Shown piece by piece: positions 42,746 to 51,556 of a stretch of 64,000 nucleotides of DNA. Each line of letters starts with the position of its first letter. Position 1 is the stretch's first letter. Source of the stretch: G963674685 sp964591275 (lineage in GTDB: Bacteria; Lernaellota; Lernaellaia; JACKCT01); NCBI GenBank assembly GCA_964591275.1, contig CAZQAE010000025.1:4777-68776 (forward strand), read 5' to 3'. The position numbers and the translations under genes were made by a program. The notes under the pieces were generated by a model, which saw nothing but the letters and a program-made list of their open reading frames with translations, did not search any database and was not told where the DNA came from.

Positions 42746-44212
42746 CTACAGAATATACCGTGACAGATCCTGGTCCTTGACGATTTCACCCAGGTGCTCG
42801 CGAACGTATTCGACGGTGATCTCAACCTTTTTCTCTTTCATCTCAGGGGCCACGAAGGAGACTTCGTCCAGCAATCGTTCCATGACGGTGTGCAGTCGCC
42901 GTGCGCCGATGTTCTCGGTGTTTTTGTTCACCTCGTCGGCGATTTCCGCGATTTCCGCGATGGCCTCTTTTTCGAAATTCAGCTTGAGTCCTTCGGTTTC
43001 CATCAGCGCCAGGTATTGCTTGATGAGCGCGTTACGCGGCTCGGTCAATATGCGGACGAAATCCGCCGCCGTGAGGCTTTGGAGTTCCACGCGAATGGGA
43101 AAGCGTCCCTGAAGCTCCGGGATCAGGTCCGAGGGTTTGCTGACGTTGAAGGCGCCGGCGGCGATGAACAGAATGTGATCCGTGCTGATCATGCCATACT
43201 TCGTGGACACGTTGCTGCCCTCGATGATCGGCAGCAGGTCGCGCTGCACGCCCTCCCTGGACACATCGGGACCGCCGTGACCGTTCTCACCACCGGCGAC
43301 TTTGTCGACCTCGTCCAGAAAAATGATCCCGCTTTGTTCCACGCGGTCCAGGGCGGTGTTGACCACCGTGTCCATGTCCACGAGCTTGCCCGCTTCCTCG
43401 GACTCCAAAATTTCCAGCGCTTCGGCGACGGTCACTTTCCGGCTTTTCGTCTTTTTCGGGAAGAAATTGCCGAACATGTCCTTGAGGTTGATCTCCATAT
43501 CCTCCATGCCGCCACTAAAGACCTCCACCATCGGCGAGCCGGAGCGGTCGGGCACATTGATCTCCACTTCTGTCTCGTCGTATTTGCCGTCGCGCATCAG
43601 TTTGCGCATCTTCTCTCGCGTGCGCTTATAGCTTTCCATAAGCGTCTGTGGATCCTCCTCCACAACCACCACGCCGTCGCCTTCGACATGCAATTCCGTC
43701 GGTGGCGTCTCCTTTTTCACGGGAGGCGGCAGGAGCATGTCCAAAACTTTCTCTTCGGCAAAGTCGGCGGCTTTTTCACGGACGTATTCCATCTCTTCGG
43801 CCTTGGCCATGCTGATCGCCAGCTCTGCCAGGTCGCGGATCATTGATTCCACGTCGCGACCCACGTATCCGACTTCGGTGAACTTGCTGGCTTCAACTTT
43901 CAGGAAAGGCGCCCCGGACAGGCGCGCCAGACGGCGGGCGATCTCGGTTTTCCCGACTCCTGTAGGTCCTATCATAATAATATTTTTTGGGGCGATCTCG
44001 TCACGCAGTTCCTCGGGGACCTGCTGGCGCCGCCATCTGTTGCGCAGGGCAATGGCCACTGCTCGCTTCGCGTTGTGCTGGCCGACGATGTAGGTGTCGA
44101 GTTCCTTGACGATTTGTCGCGGCGTTAATTGCTCGTTCAATTTTACATCATCACCCGCGTCCACCGCGCTATCGGTTTTTACCGGCTTGTCATTTTCAGT
44201 TTTGCTGGCCAT
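42746..44212 (-). CDS. hslU: HslU, ATPase of the HslVU protease
   Basis: HslU unfolds proteins and feeds them to the HslV peptidase. The 488-residue protein has the pore motif GYVG at 115-118, Walker A GPTGVGKT at 82-89, Walker B FLDEVDK at 298-304, an inserted I-domain between them, and the C-terminal DLSRYIL tail that docks into and activates HslV. The N-terminus carries ~25 extra residues before the family start, rich in charged residues. It lies downstream of hslV and xerC in the same order as the xerC-hslV-hslU arrangement of other bacteria. Confidence 0.97.
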   Translation of the reverse strand: MASKTENDKPVKTDSAVDAGDDVKLNEQLTPRQIVKELDTYIVGQHNAKRAVAIALRNRWRRQQVPEELRDEIAPKNIIMIGPTGVGKTEIARRLARLSGAPFLKVEASKFTEVGYVGRDVESMIRDLAELAISMAKAEEMEYVREKAADFAEEKVLDMLLPPPVKKETPPTELHVEGDGVVVVEEDPQTLMESYKRTREKMRKLMRDGKYDETEVEINVPDRSGSPMVEVFSGGMEDMEINLKDMFGNFFPKKTKSRKVTVAEALEILESEEAGKLVDMDTVVNTALDRVEQSGIIFLDEVDKVAGGENGHGGPDVSREGVQRDLLPIIEGSNVSTKYGMISTDHILFIAAGAFNVSKPSDLIPELQGRFPIRVELQSLTAADFVRILTEPRNALIKQYLALMETEGLKLNFEKEAIAEIAEIADEVNKNTENIGARRLHTVMERLLDEVSFVAPEMKEKKVEITVEYVREHLGEIVKDQDLSRYIL

Positions 44213-44280
44213 ATCTTCGGATCCCTTTTGTTTTCGCTCTAGTTTTTCTTAAAAGACCACATCCGATTTAACGGATGCCA

Positions 44281-44862
44281 TCAAGTGCCGGATTCGAGTT
44301 CATCGACGGTGATGTTATCGTTCGTGTAAATGCAAATTTCGCCGGCTGTTTTCATGGCTTCGGTCACAATATCGGATGCCTTCATATCCGTATGACGTAA
44401 CAGCGCCCGCGCGGCGGCCAGGGCGTAGGAGCCGCCGGACCCGATGGCCGCAACGCCGTCGTCGGGTTCGATCACCTCGCCGCTGCCGGAAATAACGAAG
44501 GTTTTTTCGCCGTCCGCCGCAATCAGCAAGGCATTGAGCTGACGCAGAAATTTGTCTTTGCGCCAATCCTTGGCCAGTTCGACCGCAGCGCGCGTGAGGT
44601 TGCCCGAATACTCTTCGAGCTTGTTTTCGAGTTTTTCAAAGAGGTTGAAGGCGTCGGCGACGGCACCCGCAAAGCCGACCAGAACACGGTTCTTATATAG
44701 CCGCCTGATCTTTTTAGCGCCGTGCTTCATGACGGTGTCGCCGATGGTCACCTGCCCGTCGCCGGCCATGGCGATGGAGGGGCCACGGCGAACGGCGACA
44801 ATCGTCGTTGCGTGCATGGCATGGTCAGTTGTGCTGTTCATCGTATTATTTAACCCTTCCAT
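44281..44862 (-). CDS. hslV: HslV, peptidase of the HslVU protease
   Basis: HslV is a threonine peptidase forming two hexameric rings. The mature start is the TT of TTIVAVRRG, where the first Thr is the nucleophile; GFAGAVADA and the GSGGSYALAAARAL region fit the family. From the first ATG the propeptide would be 18 residues; ATG codons at 44841 and 44817 would give 11 or 3. None has a strong ribosome site, so the exact start is open; the short propeptide (MHA before TT) resembles other HslV/ClpQ proteins. It precedes hslU by 68 bases. Confidence 0.95.
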   Translation of the reverse strand: MEGLNNTMNSTTDHAMHATTIVAVRRGPSIAMAGDGQVTIGDTVMKHGAKKIRRLYKNRVLVGFAGAVADAFNLFEKLENKLEEYSGNLTRAAVELAKDWRKDKFLRQLNALLIAADGEKTFVISGSGEVIEPDDGVAAIGSGGSYALAAARALLRHTDMKASDIVTEAMKTAGEICIYTNDNITVDELESGT

Positions 44863-44918
44863 AATGATTTTTCGCTACGGTCCCGTTTTCTGAGTCCCTC
44901 GGCCTGATCCCGAATCGA

Positions 44919-45875
44919 TCACCCGCTCTTTTTCCCGTGCGGATGCGCTTTCTCATATATTTCCCGAATATGCTCCACGGACAGATGAGTGTAAATCTGC
45001 GTTGTGGACAATCGGGCATGACCCAGCATTTCCTGTATCTCACGCAAATTCGCCCCGCGCTCAAGCATGTGCGTGGCGAAGCAGTGACGAAAGGTATGCG
45101 GCGTAACATGGCGGCCCGAGCCGGAGGCCAGGCCGTATTTCCGGGCGATGTGCCCCGCCGATTCGCGGCTGAGTCTTTTGCCGCCGCGTGTCAGAAAAAA
45201 AGGGCCCTTTCCGGCACCGCCGAAATGCCTTTGCCGCAAGGCGGCGGTTTGCTCAACATAGATTTTCATGGCCTGCTTTGCTGCCTCGCCGATCATCACC
45301 AGGCGCTCTTTTCGCCGCTTGCCCAAAACCCTGAGCGTTCCGAGTTCCCTGTCCATATCGCCAAGGTCCGCGCCCACGATTTCACTGACGCGCGCGCCGG
45401 TGCTGTAGAGCATTTCGAGTAGCGCCAAATCCCTGTGAGCTAGTTCGCCGTCCAATCGACTGTTTAACACATTTTGCGTGTCCAAAACGGTCATAACCTC
45501 TGGAAGCAGCTCTTTCTTTTTCGATTGCGCGACCAATCTTGCGGGATTTTGAAGAATTTGGCCGGACTTCCTCAAATAGCTGTAAAAGCTTCGAATGGCG
45601 GATAATTTTCTGCGAAGCGTGCTTTTTGAATCCTTTTCTGAACGAAAAGCAATAAAAGCCCTCACGCATAAGCGGTCAGCTTCCGTCAAGTCGGGATAAT
45701 CATTTTTGACAGGCACAAGATTTTCGCCCAGTAAATAATTGGAATATTGGGTCAAATCGACACGATACGCGTCCCGGGTCGTTGTCGGGGCGTCCTTTTC
45801 CAGTCGCATTTCCTCTAAAAACTGCTCGATAAGGGGGGAGGCTCGCTTCAAAACAATCTCCCATATTCGATGCAA
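44919..45875 (-). CDS. xerC: XerC-type tyrosine recombinase
   Basis: The 318-residue protein has the full catalytic set: R162 in STGARVSE, K186, H260 and R263 in TPHTFRH, H286 in LGHARLS and nucleophile Y295. Length and N-terminal SAM-like DNA-binding domain fit XerC/XerD, which resolve chromosome dimers at dif with FtsK. Its place just before hslV-hslU matches the xerC(codV)-hslVU cluster of other bacteria, so this is probably the housekeeping recombinase and not an integron or phage integrase. No dif site was found nearby. Confidence 0.93.
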   Translation of the reverse strand: MHRIWEIVLKRASPLIEQFLEEMRLEKDAPTTTRDAYRVDLTQYSNYLLGENLVPVKNDYPDLTEADRLCVRAFIAFRSEKDSKSTLRRKLSAIRSFYSYLRKSGQILQNPARLVAQSKKKELLPEVMTVLDTQNVLNSRLDGELAHRDLALLEMLYSTGARVSEIVGADLGDMDRELGTLRVLGKRRKERLVMIGEAAKQAMKIYVEQTAALRQRHFGGAGKGPFFLTRGGKRLSRESAGHIARKYGLASGSGRHVTPHTFRHCFATHMLERGANLREIQEMLGHARLSTTQIYTHLSVEHIREIYEKAHPHGKKSG

Positions 45876-45983
45876 AATCTAATCACGGCCAACGCCATTG
45901 TCAAACAGCGGGATTATTCATTAGGTTATCAAAGCACTTGAAAAAAAGCTTTCCACTTTAGTGATTCGAGTGAGGATCCAGAC

Positions 45984-46017
45984 AAAAAAAGCCGAGCCAA
46001 TAAAGGCCCGGCTTTTT
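45984..46017 (-). terminator. Rho-independent terminator of the 46039 gene
   Basis: GCCGAGCC (45991-45998) pairs with GGCCCGGC (46005-46012), one mismatch, around a 6-base loop, with A-runs on the left and T-runs on the right. On the minus strand it ends the lipoprotein transcript about 20 bases after its stop. It may also act on the plus strand. Confidence 0.8.
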
Positions 46018-46038
46018 GTAAAAAACTCGCTTGATGTC

Positions 46039-46590
46039 TCACCCTAGTCCGATGCAGGGATTAAGAGACATAATCAATTGGTCGCAATAATTAAACTGCT
46101 CATATGCCAATGCCATACAATCGTTGAAGCATCCGTTGTCGCAAAAACATGAGCATAGGCTTTCGACTCCCAACTGATCGAGGTTGTCAGGATTCATTTC
46201 CTCCGGACATTCATTGAGGATAATATTGAAAAAATCCGTGGTGCATACCCGTTCAATGCATTCCGCACCTTCAAGCGGTTCATCAAACGGATCACCCCAG
46301 GGGCATGTGAATTCCGGGTCATGGCAGCCCTCGATATCATCGTCGGAATCGTCGTCGGAATCGTCGTCGGCATCGTCGTCGGCATCGTCGTCAGTGTCGT
46401 CGTCAGTGTCGTCGTCAGTGTCGTCATTGGCGTCATCATCGAAATCGTCATCATCGTCTACGTCGTCATCGTAATAAGGAACGCCCCTTGTGTCATCGTC
46501 GTCATCATCGCCGCAAGCAATTATTATGGCGAATCCCAAAAAAACAAAAAGAAGGATGCTCAAGAATAGCAACCCAAAGGAACGAGTCAT
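46039..46590 (-). CDS. Lipoprotein with Asp-rich linker and Cys-rich domain
   Basis: This 183-residue protein has a signal peptide with lipobox (AIIIAC) and the mature part starts with a GDDDDDD run. A long linker of Asp with Thr, Ala, Ser and Asn (about 40-90) leads to a C-terminal domain of ~90 residues with ten cysteines (for example SLCSCFCDNGCFNDC). The cysteines probably form disulfides in the periplasm or outside. The ATG at 46590 has GGAGG upstream; an ATG at 46602 is less suitable. It shares the linker style with the proteins at 38588 and 24883. A terminator follows. Confidence 0.8.
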   Translation of the reverse strand: MTRSFGLLFLSILLFVFLGFAIIIACGDDDDDDTRGVPYYDDDVDDDDDFDDDANDDTDDDTDDDTDDDADDDADDDSDDDSDDDIEGCHDPEFTCPWGDPFDEPLEGAECIERVCTTDFFNIILNECPEEMNPDNLDQLGVESLCSCFCDNGCFNDCMALAYEQFNYCDQLIMSLNPCIGLG

Positions 46591-46686
46591 GATAACCTCC
46601 ACCGTCTTAGCATTCGCAGCAGGCCCGTGCCCGCATGCGTTTCATTCAATGACATTATACAATTTCTGGGCGGATAAACAATAGAA

Positions 46687-48948
46687 TCAACCGGATGAAG
46701 CAGGCTCATTTTTCGCGGCTTTCTCGATGGCTTTTATCAACATGTCTTTCGTAATGACTTCGGGCAGCACAACCGGGTTGCCTGTCCGCCCCGGCGCAAT
46801 GATAACGTAAAGCGGCACGCCGGCTTTTCCTCTTTTCTTGAGATACTCGGCAATTTCCTTGTCCCGGTTTGTCCAATCGCCTTTTAGCGCAACGATATTC
46901 AACTTTTCCAGTGTCTGGCGAACCTCGTCTGTTTCAATCACGGCTTTTTCATTCACTTTGCATGTCCAGCACCAGGCGGCGGTAAAATCTATAAAAACCG
47001 TCCGACCGGCGGCAGACAATTCCTCAAGGCGTTTTTCGGAAAACCGCTCCCAGGGAATGCCGCCTTTATGCCGAATGACTCCGGCCTGCGCGACGGGGTC
47101 GAAGCGCAATAAGAAAACGCCGCCTCCCAGCATCAACATCAAAGCGCTCAAGGCGGCGATAACCCGCATCCGACCGACGACCATGATGTTGCCGAAACGT
47201 CCGTATATCCACGCCGCAAGGCCCAAAACCGTCAGATAGACGATCATGCGCGTCAATCCTGCTGCGCCGACCTGCTTGCCGAGCACGTCCAGGAGCCATG
47301 CAACGGTAGCCATCAGGAGAAAGCCCATGAGCGACTTGAAAACGACCATCCAGTTGCCGGGTTTCGGCATGAAGCGCGTCCAGGCCGGAACAAAAGCGAG
47401 AATCAGAAAAGGGAAAGCCAGTCCCAGTCCAACAAAAAAGAAGATAACGAAGGTTGTGAATATGGGTTGCGTGAAGGCAAAACCCAACGCCGCGCCCAGA
47501 AAAGGCGCCGTGCAAGGCGTCGCCAACAGCGTGGCGAATATTCCGCTGGCGAACGAGGATCCCAATCCCGCGCCGCTTCCTGCTCCCGCTATGGTTTGAC
47601 TCGTGGGGACGATGATTTCAAACACTCCCAGCAGGGACAAGCCGAAAACGAACACGATGGCGGCGAGAATCGAAACGAAAAGAGGCGACTGAAACTGGAA
47701 ACCCCAGCCGACGGCTTCGCCGCCGCTTTTGAAAACGGCGATCACAACAGCCAGGGCGAGGAAACTGGCAAGAATGCCAGCCGTGTACGACAGTCCATGA
47801 GCGCGGATGCCGCGCCGGTCCATGTCCGCCTGCTTGATGAGCGACATCACCTTGATGGATACCACCGGCAGCACGCAGGGCATGATGTTCAGAATGATTC
47901 CGCCGATGAAGCCGAGAAGAATCATCCATAACAGGCTGGCGTTTTGCGCGGGGGATTGCGCGCCGAGGGACTGCGAGGAGCTTGCGGTCGCATCCGCGAT
48001 TGCCGGCAAGGCGATTTTTTTCGTGATCGTTCCGGCTGGCGCGCGGGGGAAGTCGATGTCGTAATGAAAGCGAATCGTCTCTTCGGATCCTTCACTGATC
48101 AGTCGGAGTTGAAAGACGCCCCCTATTTTTTCAGCTGGCGCTTCGCCGGGCCAGGTCTCGCCTTTGACGCGAACGACGATTTCCTCCGCCGACACGCTGC
48201 CGGGCGCGGGAAAGCTCATGCTTTTGATGTCATAATTTTCATGCGCGACGGGAATGAAGGCTGGAAAATGTTTGTCGGAAAGAGGCGCCAGCTTCTTTTG
48301 AGGCGGCACCTTGACGACGAACAGGGCTTCAAAAGGCGAATCCGGCGTATAGGCCGAAGAATCCAGCAGTCCGGAAACCGACAAGCCATCAACAGCATCC
48401 ACATCAACTGGCACATTCGACGCGCAGGTTTCAAAGAGGTTGTAATCCGTTCCTTCGCTGCACTGCTCGGCGACCGGTAGCGTCGCCGTCAAGGTCGCTT
48501 CGCCCGGGACGCACTTGTTTTTGCAGGCGAGCCAACTGACTTTGGCCTTGAGCGTGATCGACCCGTCTTTCAGCGTCTCCGGCAGGGCGAGGTCGGCGTG
48601 CAGCATCACCTGATTTTCATATCCATAGCCCGCCAGCGGCGTGCCGGCGCCGAAATAACGAGGGGCCGGATATTTCGTATCGGAGAAATTAAAGCCTTCC
48701 GGACCGCTGAACACGACCTTCGTTGGAATGCCCGCGTCGCCAGGATTGGTCCAATAAATGTGCCAATCTTTTTCGATGTTCATGCAAACGCCGGCGCGCA
48801 GATGGCCGCCTGGAACAACGGCGTCCATATCGATGATAAGCCGCAGTTGAAGCTGCTCGGAGGGATTGCCTGAAACGACTTTGGCCAACGCCGGCGCCGC
48901 TGCCAGCAACAGGATTATTGAAAGGATTGCGGCGAGTTTGGTTTTCAT
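46687..48948 (-). CDS. DsbD/ScsB-like thiol:disulfide interchange protein
   Basis: This 753-residue protein starts at MKTKLAA with GGGAGA upstream and a signal peptide ending LAKV. It has an N-terminal periplasmic region with the C142/C146 pair (ACKNKC), a second beta domain, eight membrane segments with Cys in MPCVLPV and TPCTAPF, and a C-terminal thioredoxin domain with CWTC at 660-663. It passes electrons from cytoplasmic thioredoxin across the inner membrane to periplasmic disulfide reductases or other partners. The large N-terminus resembles ScsB more than classic DsbD. Confidence 0.9.
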   Translation of the reverse strand: MKTKLAAILSIILLLAAAPALAKVVSGNPSEQLQLRLIIDMDAVVPGGHLRAGVCMNIEKDWHIYWTNPGDAGIPTKVVFSGPEGFNFSDTKYPAPRYFGAGTPLAGYGYENQVMLHADLALPETLKDGSITLKAKVSWLACKNKCVPGEATLTATLPVAEQCSEGTDYNLFETCASNVPVDVDAVDGLSVSGLLDSSAYTPDSPFEALFVVKVPPQKKLAPLSDKHFPAFIPVAHENYDIKSMSFPAPGSVSAEEIVVRVKGETWPGEAPAEKIGGVFQLRLISEGSEETIRFHYDIDFPRAPAGTITKKIALPAIADATASSSQSLGAQSPAQNASLLWMILLGFIGGIILNIMPCVLPVVSIKVMSLIKQADMDRRGIRAHGLSYTAGILASFLALAVVIAVFKSGGEAVGWGFQFQSPLFVSILAAIVFVFGLSLLGVFEIIVPTSQTIAGAGSGAGLGSSFASGIFATLLATPCTAPFLGAALGFAFTQPIFTTFVIFFFVGLGLAFPFLILAFVPAWTRFMPKPGNWMVVFKSLMGFLLMATVAWLLDVLGKQVGAAGLTRMIVYLTVLGLAAWIYGRFGNIMVVGRMRVIAALSALMLMLGGGVFLLRFDPVAQAGVIRHKGGIPWERFSEKRLEELSAAGRTVFIDFTAAWCWTCKVNEKAVIETDEVRQTLEKLNIVALKGDWTNRDKEIAEYLKKRGKAGVPLYVIIAPGRTGNPVVLPEVITKDMLIKAIEKAAKNEPASSG

Positions 48949-49099
48949 GCGTCTCCCAAAGCTAAGGCAGGAAGTATGAAAAGCGTTGTGAAGAGCTTTC
49001 TGCAATGTTGGCAAAGGCAATAATGGCAGTAGATTGCTCCTGGCCGACTCCTCCTTCATCTTTTCGCCTTCATCCTTCCTTCTCAAGGTACCACAACGA

Positions 49100-50026
49100 T
49101 CACATGAGCGTCGCCATGATCGCCTTTTGGATGTGCAGACGGTTTTCGGCCTCGTCCCAGACCGCGCTGGCCTCGGATTCAAAAATTTCCTCACTGACCT
49201 CTTCGCCCCGGTGCGCGGGTAGGCAGTGAAGGAACATGGCGTCGGGCGCCGCGTGTTTCATCAAATCTGAATTTACCTGAAAAGTGCGAAATACTTCCAG
49301 GCGCTCGGCGGCCTGGTCTTCCTGGCCCATGCTGGCGAAAACGTCGGTGGTGACCACGTCGGCGCCGCGAGCGGCCTCAATGGGATCCCGAGTCAGGGTA
49401 ATGCCGCCAGGGTTCTTCTTGTCGGCCTCTTCGAGGATGGAAGGATCCGGGTCATATCCTTGCGGGCAGGCCAGTCGCAGCGAGAATCCGAGCTTGGCTG
49501 AGGCATTGAGCCAGGAGTTGGCCATGTTGTTGCCGTCGCCGATCCAGGCGACGGAGCGTTTTTGAATATCGCCCTTGCGCTCAATGATCGTCATGATGTC
49601 GGCCATAATTTGGCAGGGATGGAGCCGGTCCGTCAGTCCGTTGATGACCGGGACATCGCTGTAGCGTGCAAATTCCTCGACCATGCTCTGTGCAAAAGTT
49701 CGAATCATAATGCCATGTACGTAGCGGGACATGACGCGGGCTGTGTCCCTGACGGGCTCTCCCCGTCCCATTTGGGAATGCTGGGGGGCAATGAAAATGG
49801 CCTGGCCTCCGAGCTGAAAAATGCCGACCTCGAAGCTCATTCGAGTACGCGTGCTGGCCTTTTCAAAAATCATGGCCAGGCTCTTGCCCTCAAGAAGGCG
49901 ATGGTGTTTCCCCACCTTTTGCTCAGCCTTGAGCGATGCGCCCAGCCTGAGAAGTCCTTGAATATCTTTGGTGTCCCAGTCGGCAATACTGAGAAAATGT
50001 CTCGTTCGATCCATGGTCTTGCTCAT
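49100..50026 (-). CDS. argF: Ornithine carbamoyltransferase
   Basis: The enzyme makes citrulline from ornithine and carbamoyl phosphate in arginine synthesis. The 308-residue protein has the carbamoyl-phosphate motif STRTR at 58-62, HPCQ at 136-139 and the ornithine motif HCLP at 267-270, with SMG nearby at 232-234. I take the ATG at 50026 with AAGGAT 8 bases upstream; a TTG at 50044 is also in frame. Other arginine genes are not in the window. It follows glmU at 40 bases. Confidence 0.95.
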   Translation of the reverse strand: MSKTMDRTRHFLSIADWDTKDIQGLLRLGASLKAEQKVGKHHRLLEGKSLAMIFEKASTRTRMSFEVGIFQLGGQAIFIAPQHSQMGRGEPVRDTARVMSRYVHGIMIRTFAQSMVEEFARYSDVPVINGLTDRLHPCQIMADIMTIIERKGDIQKRSVAWIGDGNNMANSWLNASAKLGFSLRLACPQGYDPDPSILEEADKKNPGGITLTRDPIEAARGADVVTTDVFASMGQEDQAAERLEVFRTFQVNSDLMKHAAPDAMFLHCLPAHRGEEVSEEIFESEASAVWDEAENRLHIQKAIMATLM

Positions 50027-50066
50027 AATCCGATCCTTTAGCAATACAGTGAAACCGCAGATGCGT

Positions 50067-51539
50067 TTAACGGCGACCGGGGCGCTTCCCGGACTTTGAA
50101 ACGCGCTTTTTGTGGGCGGGCGCGGGCTTCCCCCTATCTTTTGTGGACATGATCTCGCTACGTCGCGTCTTCATCCAGCCTTCCCGCAATGTGGTGTCGC
50201 CGCGCGTGACGTAGAGGCTGTCATCGGGAATATCGCGCGTCACCGTCGAGCCGGAGGCCACGTGAGCCCGATCTCCAATGTCCAGCGGCGCAATCAGTTG
50301 CGAATCGCTTCCAACGTAAACGCGCCGACCGACTTTTGATCGATTGATTTGCGACCCGTCGAAGTTGCAGGTGATCACTCCGGCTCCCACGATCGTCTCG
50401 GCGCCGATGTCGGCGTCTCCCAGGTAGCACAGACGCCTGATCTTGCTTCTCTCGCCGACCTTGGTTTCGTATAGCTCAACGAATGTTTCGACCGATGCGT
50501 CTTTTTGAATGTGAGAGCGGGAGCGAAGTCTGGCGAAGGGGCCGATGATGGTCCCCGCCTCTAATCTGGAGTCCTCCACGATGCTGTAGGCTTTGAGTTC
50601 CACCTTGTCGTCGATGATGGATCGGGCAATCTGGGAGCCGGACTTGATGACGCATTCGTCGCCGATTCGTGAGCCTTCGCGTATGGCGACATTCGGATAG
50701 AGTACCGTATCGCGGCCTATCGACACGTCGATTTCCACGTACGTCGAACGCGGATCCATGACGGTGACGCCGCCGTCCATAAGAACATCGAGTATGCTCA
50801 TGCGAAGAATCTCATCGGCTTGCGCGAGGTCGGAGCGTGTGTTGATTCCCATCACTTCGGCTGGATTCATCGCTTCGAAAACGCCGCATTTCTCGTCGCC
50901 GCCTGCCGCCATGGCGATGATGTCCGTCAAATAGTATTCGCCCTGGTCGTTGTCGCGACCCAGTTTGGCCAGGAGTTTGAACAAAAGCTTTGATTTGACC
51001 ACGTAGATTCCGGCGTTGACCTCGTCAATGAGCTTTTGCTCATGAGTGGCGTCTCTTTCCTCGACAACTCCCAAAAGTTCGCCCTTGTCCCCTTGCAAAA
51101 TCCGCCCGTAGCCGGCGGGGGCGTCCGCCCTGAAAGTCATGACCGTCAAATCATGGCGCTTGCGGCGATGCGCGCTGATGAAATCCTTCATGGTCCGCGT
51201 GGACAGAAGCGGCACATCGCCGGATAAAATGAGGACGTCGCCGTTAAAGCCGGACAAATTTTTCCTGGCGGACATCACCGCGTGCCCGGTGCCGAGCTGC
51301 TCCTTTTGCTCGGCGAATGTCACATTCTCTTTTCCCATGCAGCTATAGACAGTATTTTTGACTTCCGACGCCTGACGCTCGACGACCATGACAAGCTTTT
51401 CGGGCTTGAGCGGGGTCGTTCTGGCCACGACGTGGCAGATGAGTGGCCAGCCGCAGATGGAGTGCAGCACCTTGGCCATGTTGCTTTTCATCCTCGTTCC
51501 CTGGCCCGCGGCCATCACGATCACCGCAAGATTTTTCAT
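50067..51539 (-). CDS. glmU: Bifunctional N-acetylglucosamine-1-phosphate uridyltransferase/glucosamine-1-phosphate acetyltransferase
   Basis: GlmU makes UDP-GlcNAc for peptidoglycan and LPS. The 490-residue protein has the N-terminal pyrophosphorylase motif MAAGQGTRMKSNMAKVLH, the GTGHA block and LSGDVPLL; the C-terminal half is a left-handed beta-helix with repeated hexapeptides (for example IGPFARLRS and IVGAGVITCNFDG). The C-terminal ~25 residues are a basic tail (KPAPAHKKRVSKSGK) beyond the family's usual end. Start ATG is the standard one. Confidence 0.95.
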   Translation of the reverse strand: MKNLAVIVMAAGQGTRMKSNMAKVLHSICGWPLICHVVARTTPLKPEKLVMVVERQASEVKNTVYSCMGKENVTFAEQKEQLGTGHAVMSARKNLSGFNGDVLILSGDVPLLSTRTMKDFISAHRRKRHDLTVMTFRADAPAGYGRILQGDKGELLGVVEERDATHEQKLIDEVNAGIYVVKSKLLFKLLAKLGRDNDQGEYYLTDIIAMAAGGDEKCGVFEAMNPAEVMGINTRSDLAQADEILRMSILDVLMDGGVTVMDPRSTYVEIDVSIGRDTVLYPNVAIREGSRIGDECVIKSGSQIARSIIDDKVELKAYSIVEDSRLEAGTIIGPFARLRSRSHIQKDASVETFVELYETKVGERSKIRRLCYLGDADIGAETIVGAGVITCNFDGSQINRSKVGRRVYVGSDSQLIAPLDIGDRAHVASGSTVTRDIPDDSLYVTRGDTTLREGWMKTRRSEIMSTKDRGKPAPAHKKRVSKSGKRPGRR

Positions 51540-51556
51540 CTTCTCCCCAATGCGTT

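Noticed and set aside
44919..45875. XerC-like gene as evidence of an integron or phage integration
   Set aside because: Its position directly before hslV-hslU is the conserved housekeeping arrangement, and no att sites or phage genes are nearby.
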